Assembly: GCA_016801845.1 (NCBI GenBank)
Contig: CM028922.1
Span: 2,695,001-2,759,000 of the forward strand
Origin: Polydactylus sextarius
Taxonomy: Eukaryota > Chordata > Actinopteri > Polynemidae
Direction of reading: 5' to 3'
DNA length: 64,000 nt
Each line of letters begins with the position of its first letter. The stretch's first letter is position 1. Both the position numbers and the translations under genes were made by a program. Below the pieces are notes generated by a model. That model had not been told where the DNA came from, did not search any database, and saw only the letters and a program-made list of their open reading frames with translations. Of the stretch, positions 1-12,900 are shown piece after piece.

Positions 1-20
1 CTTTTTCCAGAGCATCCCGG

Positions 21-42
21 GTGTGTGTGTGTGTGTGTGTGT
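21..42. repeat. (GT)n microsatellite
   Basis: Eleven uninterrupted GT units at the left edge, running straight into a G-rich tract. Confidence 0.95.
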
Positions 43-43
43 A

Positions 44-71
44 GGGTGGAGGGTGGGGGGGGGGTAAGGGG
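44..71 (+). other. Candidate G-quadruplex tract
   Basis: Four G runs of at least three (44-46, 51-53, 55-64, 68-71) are separated by loops of one to four bases. This fits the G3+N1-7 quadruplex pattern on the plus strand. It is a sequence prediction only. Confidence 0.5.
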
Positions 72-1739
72 TGGATTTATCCATTTCTCTGCATTATTGC
101 TTTTTGAAATCATTGGTCATACACCATCTTGGAAGACATTTATTACAGAGGACAGGAAAATGTGCATTTGATTAAAGAAACAGGGAAAAAGCAGGCAAAA
201 CATTTAGTGTGAAACAGGTTTTGGTCAACCCTTGCTCCTAGTCACTTACTCTGCTCCGGATAATACAAACATGCAGTGAAAGCAGTGATTGAAGTGACCC
301 CCCACCCCCTCCTCCTTCGTCCCCCATTTTAGCTGATTCCTATTTTTAATCCCTCCAGAGTGGAAACATTTTCATGAGCCTTAAACAAATTTGTATTTTA
401 TATTTGGAATCTCTATTCCAGTCTGCTTAACATTCGGAGCACAGTGATTTTTGGCAAAGTAAGATGCAATTCAAAGTAAGAAAATCCCTCTAAGTTAGAA
501 GTTTTTTTTTTTTTTTTTTTTTTGCTTTAACTGAGCGCAGTGATTGATTTACTTCATTATTGTGCAAAAGGCAGATACAGTGCTGCCCAAATATAGGCCA
601 ATTATTTTAAGTACCTCGACTAAGCACTGAATTCTGAACAGAGGTACGTCCTAGAGATGTTTTCCTTGTATGCCTAACCTCCTTATTCCGTAACCCCAGA
701 TAAATTTAGTACAGTGATATGATATATTGCGGTTTATATGCAAGCATTGACATTTATTTTAAAACGCAGCTGGGTCAAATTACAAAGAGAAAACTAGTTT
801 AATAATTTGACATAAATCACAATGCCACCTACGTCTGCTTACTTTAATGTCCGTTACACTGATACTATCAATAGATCCTTGATATGCAAATGACATTTAA
901 TGACTTAATTTAACTATATTTCCTGGTCTTGTGGTAGTATTTATATCTTGTATTTGCCTTTTGTTTTAGTTGGTTTAGGTTATGCTTTATTTGTATGGAA
1001 CATCAAGTAAATGTGCATCTGGTTTAGATTTTCATTCTGCCACGGTGCTGTAGGTTACAGTATATCAGAAGCCTCAGACTATGAAAGAACAGAGGGCCAG
1101 ATGGCTAATTTTGCATTTTGACTTTAATTAGAGGAAAAACAGGCCACAACAGGCATTTCATTTATTCAGGCTATGCATTCAAAATGTTGCACAGGAAAAC
1201 GATTGATCTAAATCAAACATATGCGTCCTTGTCATTAATTTATTTGATTACTGTTGTTAAAAGTCATATGATTTATTTTGTTTAAGTAGGCGATTGAATG
1301 CACAGTGACTATACTCTGACCAGTCAGGACCTAATCATTACCAGTGAAAAGCTAAACTATACCTAAAAAGTATTTTAAGCAATGAATTACCAACAATGTT
1401 TTTTTTTTTTTTTACTCGATATCCTTCTCACAGCTGTCAGGGTCATCTTGTGGTCTTGTTATCACTGTGGGACAGAGGCGGTCTGAGACAACAATGGAAG
1501 CCCAACTTCCTCTAACATTTCAAACAATAAATGCTTAAATATGCACAGTTGAATTTACATTAAATTGGGATTGACATTAGGTTAAAAAAAGTCTGTTTCA
1601 CTCCGACTCGTTGAATGCACAACTCTGTGTATGAAACCTTGTTAACGCTGAGCTTCTTTGCGTTTCTATGCAATGCTTTTTTTTTCAATGCAGCAAAACC
1701 AGGAGGTGATTGGATAAATACTGAAAATCATCATTCCCT

Positions 1740-1945
1740 TTGAAGCTGAGCTTCACTGGCGGTGAATGGAGCAGCGGGCCGGCCATGAAGCCAGGCTTTC
1801 GCATGATGATTGGTGGAAACGACTAAAACGCCGAACTCCTTTTGTTCGGCAGGGATTTGGAAACGAGCATCGGAGCGAAGTAGAATTCAGTCCCGAGCTG
1901 AGTAGTCTAGAGATAACATGCTGTCCGTCCGAAGTGCTTCTTCGC
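1740..1945. other. Small CpG-richer patch, possible promoter or untranslated exon
   Basis: About fourteen CpG dinucleotides fall in roughly 200 bases, against a CpG-poor, AT-rich surround. An ATG at 1766 opens a 65-codon frame with no similarity I recognise and no convincing splice donor. It might be an upstream promoter or 5' exon of znf618, an old repeat, or chance. Confidence 0.25.
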
Positions 1946-2087
1946 TCATTTTACACATTATAGAAAATTACACTGTAGATTAAACATACTAATTATCATA
2001 AAGTTATTTAGTTTGTTGTTTAAGTTTCATTACTTCGTTCATAATCATGTAGTTATAGTTATAGATTGGGAACTTAGCACTAGTTAC

Positions 2088-2133
2088 TAGATGTGCTAGT
2101 CTAGTTAGCATGCTAACTAGACTAGCACATCTA
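2088..2133. repeat. Perfect 46-bp palindrome
   Basis: Two 23-base arms (2088-2110 and 2111-2133) are exact reverse complements with no spacer, centred on GCATGC. The strand can fold into a perfect hairpin or the duplex into a cruciform. It is rich in CTAG and is not inside a gene. Confidence 0.9.
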
Positions 2134-2370
2134 AAATTAGCTTCCCCAGCCACCACTGCTGTGGGACTGTGACTTAGTCCACTTGGGACTCCAGACCAGG
2201 CTGCCAGTCCTTAGTGAATCCTGGGGTCCTTTTATTAGTAAGTTATGAGCAGATGATGCTAATATCCTCTTCCTGTTCTAAAGAAAAGCTCTCGTTCTGC
2301 ACTAAAATGTCCCCTGTGACTCATCTAGTACCATGTATGAGATTATTATTTTGTTAATACTAATGCAACA

Positions 2371-2388
2371 GTGTGTGTATGTATGTAT

Positions 2389-2446
<58 letters not shown>
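2371..2446. repeat. Compound (GT)n(GTAT)n(AT)n microsatellite
   Basis: A short GT stretch and GTAT units lead into about 48 bases of uninterrupted AT. Confidence 0.95.
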
Positions 2447-2449
<3 letters not shown>

Positions 2450-2518
2450 GTGTTTTACTGCTGTAGCTGGTTGGGTTGGAGCTAGTTTTTATAATTAAGA
2501 TACAATTATGTACTTAGT

Positions 2519-2700
2519 CCAGCGGGTTGCAACCTGTGGGTCAGGTCTCTCCTAAGGGAGGGTCACCGGAGAAATCATGAGATGATTAATGAGAGAGAAA
2601 AGAAGAAAAAACAAACTTCTGCAGCACAAATCTGTTTTAGTTTTTTTTTACTTTTCTCTGATCTTTCCTCTTTTTATTTTTTCTGTGAAATAATGGATAC
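2519..2700 (+). mobile_element. hAT-like non-autonomous repeat fragment
   Basis: The segment opens with a 'gggttgcaacctgtgggtc' motif, then 'gatgattaatgagagagaaaag', an A-rich run and a T-rich run. This order resembles hAT/Charlie-type repeats common in fish, which begin with a 'gggttgcgacccatgggtc' sequence. No transposase frame is present and the right end is not clear. The assignment rests on remembered consensus. Confidence 0.45.
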
Positions 2701-3305
2701 TGTTTTTGCGGTTTAAATAATTAGTTAAATGAAACCATGTGAGAAGTTTAGTGGAGTAATGTCCCTTACGCAGAGTTTAATCTTGATAATGTGTTGAGTT
2801 TTATGAGATTAATGTCTTCTCTGCATTTTCACTTCAAACACAGTGGTTTTGAAGCCTAACATAACATAAAATGGATGCACTGAAGTAAAGTACGTCTGAG
2901 TTTTTACTTGAAGCACAGTTCTTTAGTAAATCCGCTTACTTTTGCCACGGGTGGTGAGATGTAATCAGTTATTTTTAAAAACTGAGCAGCACCCTATAGG
3001 GATGTAGTTAATGTTTTAATGGTGGGAATCGGTATGTTAAGTGGTTGTGTACTATTTGCATTAAAAGTTCAGTTTAGTTGGATTCAGTCACATAGTTTGT
3101 GACACGGTCAGTGATTTTCCTCTGCTCTTAAAAATTTCTAGATTAATAGGAAAAAAAAAAAAGTCAGATGCATCAGTGTTAAGAGTCACCGTCTTTGTGC
3201 TGTCTTTATTTATTTATGATAGAATTTCAGCTGACAGAAGACCTTTAATCTATCATACATAACAGTACAATGATGACACATTGGTTTTTCTGTGTGTGAG
3301 GGATT

Positions 3306-3560
3306 AGGTTTGTCACGGTAGAAAATTTTCATTCCGGTGTAAGTTCTGCCAGAACGCCGCCAAATACCGGTGGTGTTGACTTTGAAATTGCTTCCCTTTA
3401 GGCTATGTTTTAAAAAAACGCTGAGACAGAGAAGTCTGGCTTTAAGTGTATTTTTCGTGACTCACTGTTAAATTTACACAGAAACACACATTTTCTGGAG
3501 GAAGAAGATTGTAAAAACATAGCCAGTTATTTTTACAATGGCTTATTAAAAAAAAAAAAA
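3306..3560 (+). repeat. Dispersed repeat, copy 1
   Basis: The segment shares an ordered series of words with 58051-58300: gtcrcggt, ccagaac, gccaaa, ggtgtt/agtgtt, 'gactttgaaattgcttccctt' against 'gacttttaaattgcttccttt', gctatgtt, and a further match at 'cttatt'. The copies are in the same orientation and diverged. It is probably an old non-autonomous DNA transposon; the family is not known to me. Confidence 0.6.
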
Positions 3561-6500
3561 AAAGTCCACATACTGTCATTAAGCTTGTCAGTCTTGTAAA
3601 AAAAAAAAAAAAAATGAAAAATGGGCCTCTCAGAATTTAAATTTCCTGTACATGTTGAATAAACTGGCCTGTAGAGAGACGCTGGCTCAAGGGTGAACTG
3701 AAAATACTGTCATCCTGGAGCCGTCCTGGTCGTATTTATTTTAGTTTAACAAAATTCACTGCTATAATGTAATTACATCATCTCTTTCTCCATGAGTCAG
3801 AAACTGTTTAAATGGAATCCCTTTCAGTCGCAGGTGCTATTTATTTTTTTGGCGATCACTGGTTGTTTCACAGTGTAGAATGAGTGTCCAGTGTTCACAA
3901 TGTAGTATTGTTGGTTGTATACCACCTGTGAAATTGCACATTGCAGCAAGTCTTGTAAGGAGCAAAAAAAAAAACAGCAGCACAGCTGAGTGTTTTAGGT
4001 GTGGTCTTTAACACAAAGCTTGAATGATGCTATTAAAACACAGAGAGGTACATGTACAATTTAAACTCAAATTACCCAGAAAAAAAAACATTTCAACGTT
4101 TTTTTTTCTTTTTTGCCTTAACTCCAACTTTGATCTCAAATATGAAATTTTACTCAGCTGCAGGATTTGTGTGGCACGTGAAGGGGAATGACAGTCATTT
4201 CAAGAATTTGTTTGCTCCGTATGACTTTTTAGTTCTTAAGCTAGATAATGTGGAGGTGACTGCTAAATTCATGATGTCACTCAGATGTCAAATTTGGCAC
4301 TGATGCGTAGACAGTAAGTGGGTGACTTAACTTTGTTGACCCAAAAGATTTCTGTGCACATTCTTGCATCCAGATGAGGTTAAAAAATGATATTATACAT
4401 CATGTTATTGTTTCAATGCTAAAATTGACTTTTATTTTTTTTCTCCAGTGTGACAGCTGCATTCACGACAAATAGATATTGATATATCCATAAATATTGC
4501 ACAGCCAGTCTTTGCACATACTAAGACATTAACTCTTCACACTGTGGTGTAAGCCTGCTGCTCTGGTAGAGAGACCCAGAGTGTTATATAGTGAATGAAT
4601 AAACAAGATGTTATGAATAAATAATCAAATGTGATTGTTTGTTGCTTTGGTTTGAGTGAGAAAACCACTACTCGCGTTTCACATAACTAGTTTTGTGCTG
4701 TTCGCCTTGATTGAAATAATGACGAGCAGCGGCATTGTGAAATAAAATGAACTTTCAAAAGAGGACATTTTGAAATAAAAAAAAAAAACTGCTGGAATTA
4801 TACAAAAGTGACCTCAAATGAACTACTATTGTGAAATGAAGCAGGATAAAATTCAGAATAATGAACTGAATTTTAAGTGTGTATTGAATTAATTTATAAT
4901 CAAATCTTTTCTTTTGTTTTTCTTATCCATCTTTATTAATGGGTATTTATTAATGTCCTCATGACTGCAGTCTATACCTGTACCTGTAACAGTTACGCAT
5001 TGTTCTGTTCTTTAGGCTCTGTGCTTCTAAATTTAGAAAGAAAAAAAAAGGATACCCTATTAATGTGCCAAGTCTCGGCTTTAATTTAAGTACATTTACG
5101 TCAGTATAGAAAGAAGTGCGCAGGAAATGCTGCCCTGGAGTTTAAAGGTCTGTGGCTTATTGTTATAAACTGCTGATTAGATCAATATGGACCTTGCTAA
5201 TTTTTATAGTAAATTACACCAGTTTAAGACGTGAACAATAAACTTGTGAATGAAATCGTATCTTGTCTACTTTCTTGATAATGTGGATGAATTTACACAG
5301 TTCACCTTTTGTCACTGGAAGCCACTATGACTTTGTGATAAAACAAATGGAAAAGGAAATTGAAATGATTTGAAAAGGAAAAATACACACAAGTAATATT
5401 TGAGACCGGCAAATAAAGGAAATCCACTTCAACGAAATGGACAAAGGAAAGTAAAACACACAGTAGGAACAGCTAAAATTAAAATGCTCAGTTAAAACTC
5501 TTTGCTGTTACATAAATGGTTTGTTGCAATAATTTCCTGCAGAGGATGAATTTCACTGTCTTCACTGATCTCCTGACCTCCCCCGTAGAGTCACCAGCAG
5601 GTCACATTTCCCCCCTCGTCTAATAGTTTGATAAAACTGATGCTGAATTTACAAATTTTGCATGAAAGAAACTGCAAGTTTGCAGCAATCAAAATGTGTG
5701 GGGAGTATTAGGAAATCATCACCTTACACAAGATTAATCTTGCACAAGATCCGTTAAATGTTGTGCATACTGTTTTTAAACAAAATTTCCCACAGATTAA
5801 AAGAAAAAAGCTGTGTAAACTGAAAACTAGAAATGTTTTGTCTCAGTTTTGTCTTGTTTATGAACCTGTTTTGTGAAGCTTGTTGGTTGCGTGTTATATC
5901 CAAAGCAAGGTGTATTAGGGCTATGAAAAGGCCTCTTGTTGCTGTATTGGTGCGCTATTAATAGAAGACCAATTTTCACTCTTTCCATAATATCAGTCAT
6001 CCTGGCATAACTCTGTTTTGCTTGGTTGCATTTTGAGCACATTCTCTTGACAAGGCCTTTTATAGGCCTATGCTGAAGTGGCAAGTTGTGTAATTTGGAT
6101 TTTTCTGAAATTAGAACATTTGGGTGCCACAAAGATGTGGAATTTTATGCCATCAAAGGTCACTTTAGACCAGTTAAGCCACTTTGTTCTTCAAGGCTTC
6201 AAACAGCACAAATTCTGTCTTGTTTTTTTTTTTCTGTCCCGAACATGACAATGTCACCGGTGTCTCCTCAGAGTCTTAAACCCACACAACTCTTGACTAT
6301 TCAGAAAAAGGCAGTTGTTTCACAATGTGGGTATTTTTTAGGCTTTGTGTACTTGTCAGAGGCAGGTTCGTGTTTACTCTTTGCCTTTTCCCTGTAGGTA
6401 CCTAATTTAAATCAAACCTGACATACAGACACAACTTTTTTCTCCAATATTTGTCGTGTTGCAGTGTTTTCAAGATAAGACATTTGAGTTTTGACCTTGC

Positions 6501-6649
6501 AGAGCTGATATTGTGTTTAGATACTTGGGCAACAAATCATGCGTCAGTCAACACTGCATATTGTTACCTGACCAAAAAGTAAAGTCTCTCTCTCTGTGTC
6601 GTGTCGTGTTCCCCTCGTACAGAAGCACAGGCTCAGAGGAGGCGGAGTC

Positions 6650-6908
6650 ATGAGTGCACAAGAGGCACCCAACCCTGGGAAGGAGCAGGTGGACAGTGGG
6701 AGTGCAGCCACAGATGGCCCCTCACCAGCCTTAGCCTCAGCGACCAAGAATACGAGTCCACCACCTGTCACAGTTAAGAAAGAACCTGGGACCTCAGAGA
6801 CGAGCAACGGAAAAGTTGGTGATGCCAATCCTGCTGAGATCTGTGTTGTCATTGGAGGAAGTGAAGGAGGAACAAGTGGAGGTGGATCCCGTAGAGCTCA
6901 GACCGAGG
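6650..6908 (+). CDS. znf618: znf618 exon with first visible start codon
   Basis: The splice acceptor ends at 6622 and the donor gtatg begins at 6909. The ATG at 6650 has G at -3. The frame stays open back to the acceptor at 6623, so coding may begin in an earlier exon and this Met may be internal. The exon encodes a Ser/Thr/Pro-rich acidic segment with VKKEPG, a SUMO-like psi-K-x-E context, then the diagnostic PAEICVVIGG. It ends one base into a Gly codon. Confidence 0.85.
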
Positions 6909-9900
6909 GTATGTTTGCCCTTGGTACTCCTCCTCCAACGAAGAGCACAGACTCTTGCATAGGTGTGTGAATATATACGCATTTGATGACTGCAGTCACG
7001 CCAGGTCTTGGTTGACCCCGGCCTTGCTCCCTGACTGTCAAAAAAGCAGCAGCTCAACATTTAAAATTGACATTTACAAAAAAATTCAACAGCAGTGTGT
7101 CTTTTCAGAAGCAACACTTTGAATAATCCACAAATCTTGCTGTGAAAAGTTTTTCTTACTGGAACTATATTCTATAGAAGAAATAGCCCCATGAAAACTA
7201 TTGACAGTGTGTTGTTGCTGTTGAATTTTTTAAATGTAATTTTCCAATCCTGTGGGCACAAATAAAATTCTTTTAAGCTGAACATAGTGGGGGTGCAGCT
7301 AAAAACATAATGGCAGGTATCTAAAAACCTTGGTGAGCGGAAGACAAACTGCATGGGTAGAGACTGTAGGAGAGTTGGGGGCGAAATGGGAAATATTTAT
7401 ATATTTTTTTATTAATATGAGCTGTTTTTTTTTTAAAGAGGAAGTGTGGGTTTCATTCAGGTTTCTGTCAACTTTCCAGTTGCGCAAATGCACACATATT
7501 CTCTGTGTATGTGCTCAAAATACACGTAGTGTGTGCACATGTGGTTGTCACTTTATTAGGTACACCAAACTAAAGCTACTGTGGTCCTGCAATAAATCCT
7601 ACCTCCAAGAAATTCTGATGTTTTCAATATTTAGTGTACCCTCATTAATATAAATTAGATGGAGAAAATATTAGAAGTTCCTATCATTAGGATGCAGAAT
7701 AATTCAACAGCATATCAAATTACAGCTTCAAAAGTGACCATGAGGTGAATTAACGTCTCTCTCTGAAACTCCCCTTCATTAGTTCTAGCTAGGTGTACTG
7801 ATAAACCTGGTAACCGAGCACAGATGTTGTCACTAGATCCAGATTTTATAGGATTTCCAAGCTGTGCCTGAGAACATTTATTTCATGGTTGTAATGGAGC
7901 ACAATTTAGCATTTTTGACAGCTCACATATTTGCAGGACAGTAAAAAAAGACTTGGAAATGGAAAGTGGCTTCATGTAGCTGATACTAACCAGTTAAAAA
8001 ATGCTTGATTATAACAGATACTGATCTTGGCGCAGGACGTTCTCATTAATTGAATCGATTAATCAGATTTCTCAGCTTTTGTTGCCTAAAAAGGGAAGAA
8101 TTACTGCAATAGATTTCAGTGGAATCTCAGTTCATTTTTTAAGGTGAACGATGAACTCAATTTCAGAAAGTATAAACACTGCAGGGACATGACGTATGCT
8201 TACAGCATGAACATTAACTGATTGCTGGGTGTACTTTGGTTTTGCTCAAGTAAAAGTAACCTTGAGATTGATACTCAAAGTAGTTATTAAAGAGATCACT
8301 GAGAAGAAGATGAGACAGAATCTAAGGAATAACTGCAGGATTTTTTTCCTTTTACCTTGGCCTCATTATTCCATGTTATTGCATGTAAATGATTCATAGG
8401 GTCAAAAATCTTTGGAAACGATGCAGTATTGAGCAAGAACAGTATACCCCACAGCTGCAAACTGTGCTGCAATATAATCCAACTGGGCATTTGTCCACGT
8501 TAAAGTATGTCCACCAAAGTGCTGTGTTTTTGATGCTGATAGGCTCAGATTGTTATTCTAAGTGTCTGTCAATATTATGAATAGGATTCCTACAGACATT
8601 GACCTTTTTGTGAAAGAGTAAGATCCTTTCTGTTGAACCAGAAACCGACATTATATCGATATCAGAGTCCATATACAAAAAAGGTAATTTGCTGTAATTT
8701 ACCTCACAGAACATGGAAGTTGCTGGAATACTGTTGCCTCGATCAATTACTTTGTTTGTGTTACCGTGTGGACCTTTACGATCTGAATACTTGCTCCACC
8801 CTGGAAAGTCACATATTAACACAAACAAATTGGAGTCCGGTAGCGAAATAATGGCAGTTTCTTTTCAAACTAAAAGGATCTTACTCTTTAACAAAAGGCT
8901 CTCTGTGGGAATATTATCCATAATGTTGTTAGACACTATAAATAAAAATGATCTGAGCTCATCAGTGACAAAAACAAACATTTGTGAGTGAACTTACTCT
9001 AATGTGGACAGATGCCCAGTTGGATTACATTGCAGTGGTGTTTTGCAGCTGCTCAGTATACCGTTCTTGATTTTTGTCCTTATTTATCATTAACACCCTA
9101 AAACAACTGAAATAAAACCCAGGTCATGTCATAATACAAACTCGTGATAACACTGTCTGTTTTTTGAATCTTCCTGCAGGTTCCTATGTATGTGGTGTAT
9201 GTGGGAAGAAATACAAGTATTATAACTGCTTTCAGACACACGTCAGGGCACACAGAGGTAAGACTCTAGTTTTTATTTGTTTGTATTTGGTTGTAATGAA
9301 AAGCCAAATAATAACTGACTGCTCACTCTGTTTTTTTTTCTTGACAGTACGGTCCCAAAATTATTTACTTCCTCTACATGAGTCATTCATGTTCTATTTT
9401 AGCCAGAAATTGTATTTTATTTATTTATTGGCCTCTGAATTATTTTAATCTTGAGAGATGGCAGTTTTAGCACAAGGTTGAAGCTGTGAGCCGATGTGAG
9501 CAGATTGTTATATTTATCTGTTCAACTACAGAATACAAATTTCTTGTTGTTCTTTTTTTGCCTTTAGAATCAGAGACCATGGTTGGGGATGGTCTTCCCC
9601 AGGCGCCGAACAGTGAGTACACTTTTGCACACTTACAACACTCAAGTTCATCAGCATGCCAGAACAAGCTGTTCAATTTAGTTAATTAGTGGACATTATG
9701 TTGATTTACCAGAAATATTTTCAATCTTTATGCACTAACCTGAATCACTGCACCGCAGTTTGACATCCCAGCGCACTAAAAGCCATGTTACGTATGCTTA
9801 TTGTCCCAGGTCCTCCTCCCTCCATCCTGTCCTCATTGTAGTGTGTCTGTATCACCTGTCACCTTAGGCCAACATTCAACTTTACTAAACAATAACGGCA

Positions 9901-12900
9901 CAATGATGTCACGTTTGCACACAATGTTTTTATGTTGTGAAAAAAAATGTATTCAACTGATCTGATGTTGATTCTTTAAATCCAGACATTGATCTTATAT
10001 TCACACCTCTTCTCAGTTAACATGTAAATGAACATTGCAATAAATGTCACATGTCTGCAGTGGTAACCGCAGCTCAGGCTGCATGATCTGCGAAATTTTC
10101 ACTTGGTTGTGTAATTACCGCGCGTGCGAAAAGGTTATTCAACGTTAAAAAGTAATGTAGACGACAGGAGGCTATATGAGGCTATATAATTGTAGCCTAC
10201 GTCGACCTGTCACAGTTTATAGAAGTGTCGTGACTCAGGATGGATAGCTAACTGGGTTATCTTACTCTAATGCCAATGTAGAGATGACATCTATGAGAAG
10301 GATAAACTTTAAAAAAGACTGCGCACTGATCTGAGACATATTTGTGTTTGTTGAAGTGATATTATCTCTGCCTGTGAGATGTGAAGCCATGGAAGTCGAG
10401 TGAATGTTGTGTGGATTTTAGTTCATTCAGTTTTGTCCCCGTCGGGTAGCTGACACTTGCTAACAGCTGTCTACAGACATCAGGCTGATGTCTTGTCAAC
10501 ACAAACAATATAGATGAATTAGTGAGCATACTTGCTGCTGGTGCCCTGTCTGTGCTCAAAGCGATAATTACAGTTGATTTCTGTACTTGGTTGAAGCATC
10601 TGCTACTGACAGTCCAAGTGTAACTGTATCCGATGGCATTTATTTTGTAAAATATGCATAATGATGAGGCCCTGGTGAGTGGTGAAGGTTTTTTATTACT
10701 CTTGCTCAACTGTTTTGCACATGTAGGCCTAAAAAATATAGATGTGTTATGTTTTGGTCATGTTGCATTTGCCAGGGAAAATAAATCCACAGCCGGCAGT
10801 TTTATGGCTGGGAAATGTGTTTACAATTTAGCCGATAATGTGCTCTTTACACCCCTTTATACCCACAGAAACAACTGTGTTCCTCATTTGTTAAACATAG
10901 AAGAAATATAAAGGATAAACTCCGAGAAGCATTTTATGCAACATTAGTGTCGGTTTTAGAATTGAAATGAATCTAATAGAATCTAAATGAATCGGTAATG
11001 TATTTTTTCACTTTGATATTGATATTTTAAGTGATTAAAATCTAGATAAAAGACATAAGTAATCTTTCAATCAACAGGTTTAACATTCCCTCAAACCTGC
11101 TTTTAAGTACACGGGGGATTTAAACTCACTCAGAAAGTCTCACAAAATGTCCTCACAGCCAAAATAGTGATAACCTGGACCCTCATTGTCTAACAACACC
11201 TCCACAGAAGCAAACCTGAAATTGAAAACAAAAATAAAAAATTTACAACTATGGTTTTATGTTGCAGAAATGTTGCTCCTTTTATTAGCATCACACCTCA
11301 ACCACCAAGGCCTGTATTTATCAGGTCTAAAAATCAGTCGCAGGAATTGCCATGAAAAGTTTGATTAGGACTAAAAATACTTTAACCTCGGAGTAGTACT
11401 GCAGTTATTTATAAAGCTCCCTACATGCACTTACAGCAGTCACTATGTGAATGTGCACATCAATTAAAAGCAGCAGTTTCAACATGACTGAGAAGACCAA
11501 TCATTTTTTTTTTGTGTAGACGGAACAAAAGTTGTTTTTCTTCTTTCTTTTTTTTTTTCTTTAGCTGTATGAGGAACGTAAACACAGTGTAACCCAGAGG
11601 TCTGTGACAGTCTTATTAACTAGGCCAGAGAAGCTGTTTGGCAAAAGAAAATGCTGATAGATTAAACTCTTAAGACGATGGAACATGCTGTAAATGTTCA
11701 GTTGGTGTCTCAGATTTAGCCTCATACTTGATAATGATTGACATGCTAATTTGTAAAGGTATTATTTGCTTCTGTATTTATATACATCCATGCTAAATGT
11801 TAGCATAGCTTAATGTAAATACAGTTTATACTCTGTTTTACTGAAGCTTGAGATAAGTCTAATTTTTTCTGTAGTCATTTGTGAATATATCACCTCATTC
11901 TTGGTTATTGCAAGCCTGCATTTTTAATATGTTCTGTGAAAAATTAAAATTAAGACGGCCCACCTGATAATAAGCCTCGACTGGATTTTCCAGTTCGTAT
12001 AGTTTGTGAAATGTCTTACATTGATGGAGTGCTGGTATAGAAGAATTTTGGCTGTAGTGTTGTTGGAGGAGTTGAAGAGATTATTTTGGGTGCACGGCTT
12101 CAAGAAGCTTTCCATAGTCCTGACTGAGTGAGTGTTAAGACCAAAAACAGCTCTATTATTTAAGAAAAAGAAAGAAAGAAAGACAAAAGAAGGGGAACTG
12201 AGGTTGTGGTGGGAATATTTTTCTTCAGGTATTGATGAGACCAGGAAGTTTAGTTTGACTAATCATCAGATGCTAAAACAACCTTCAGAGGTTTACAGCA
12301 ATTGTAGTGTGAAACAGGATTTTACAGCTCTAGACACTTGTCACCCTGACAACAAAAACTTCATCTTTTGTTGTACTGTCTTTAAGGTAGCAGCAGAGAA
12401 ATGTGGCGTTCACAGACACATGGTGTGTATCTGTTTGGCCAGCGCGTCGCCTGACCAGATGACATAGCGTTACACTGTGGCGAAAGTTGATCCGCGCTCA
12501 GCTTCTTTTCCGAACAAGCCTGTGTTTTTTGGCACCTTCACTGCAACAACAACAGACTGGTCCTATTCAAATGAATGAGGACGTAATGCTTGAGGACGGA
12601 TCACAGAAGAATCGATGGTTAGGTTCTGTTTAAATGGATTTGTAAAATGGAAAATGGAGAATTGATTTGTGACTTGGATTGCACCTTACTTGGTAGAGTT
12701 ACAGTAGGATTCTTGGAAACTTGGGCTCTTAAAAATCTCAGAATATCTCTTTGAATCACACTGAAAAGTTGGACTAAAAACTAAAATCTACTCAACATCA
12801 GAACACGTGGCCACTTCGCACCGTTGTCAGAATTAAAATAAAACCCTCATTTGGAGGCATAAAGCTATCATGTTGATTGTAAAATCGAATTTAAAACGAT

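Larger units (their letters stand above)
1..6622. other. Non-coding region upstream of the first recognised znf618 exon
   Basis: No coding exon that I recognise lies here. The stretch holds a TG microsatellite and G-rich tract at the left edge, a perfect palindrome, a compound GT/AT microsatellite, a hAT-like repeat near 2.5 kb, a dispersed repeat near 3.3 kb, and several poly-A/T tracts. It could be the 5' flank of znf618 or a large first intron, because the first recognised exon begins with a splice acceptor and its frame stays open up to that acceptor. The open frames here are short and resemble nothing I know. Confidence 0.6.
6909..9179 (+). other. znf618 intron with a Tc1-like MITE and a fold-back repeat
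   Basis: AT-rich intron. Two recognisable elements lie inside: a short Tc1-like element near 7.5-7.8 kb and a long imperfect inverted repeat near 8.5-9.0 kb. I see no exon in it. Confidence 0.7.

Noticed and set aside
8553..8991. Open frames on both strands near 8.6-9.0 kb
   Set aside because: Their mirrored protein similarity comes from the inverted repeat, not from coding.
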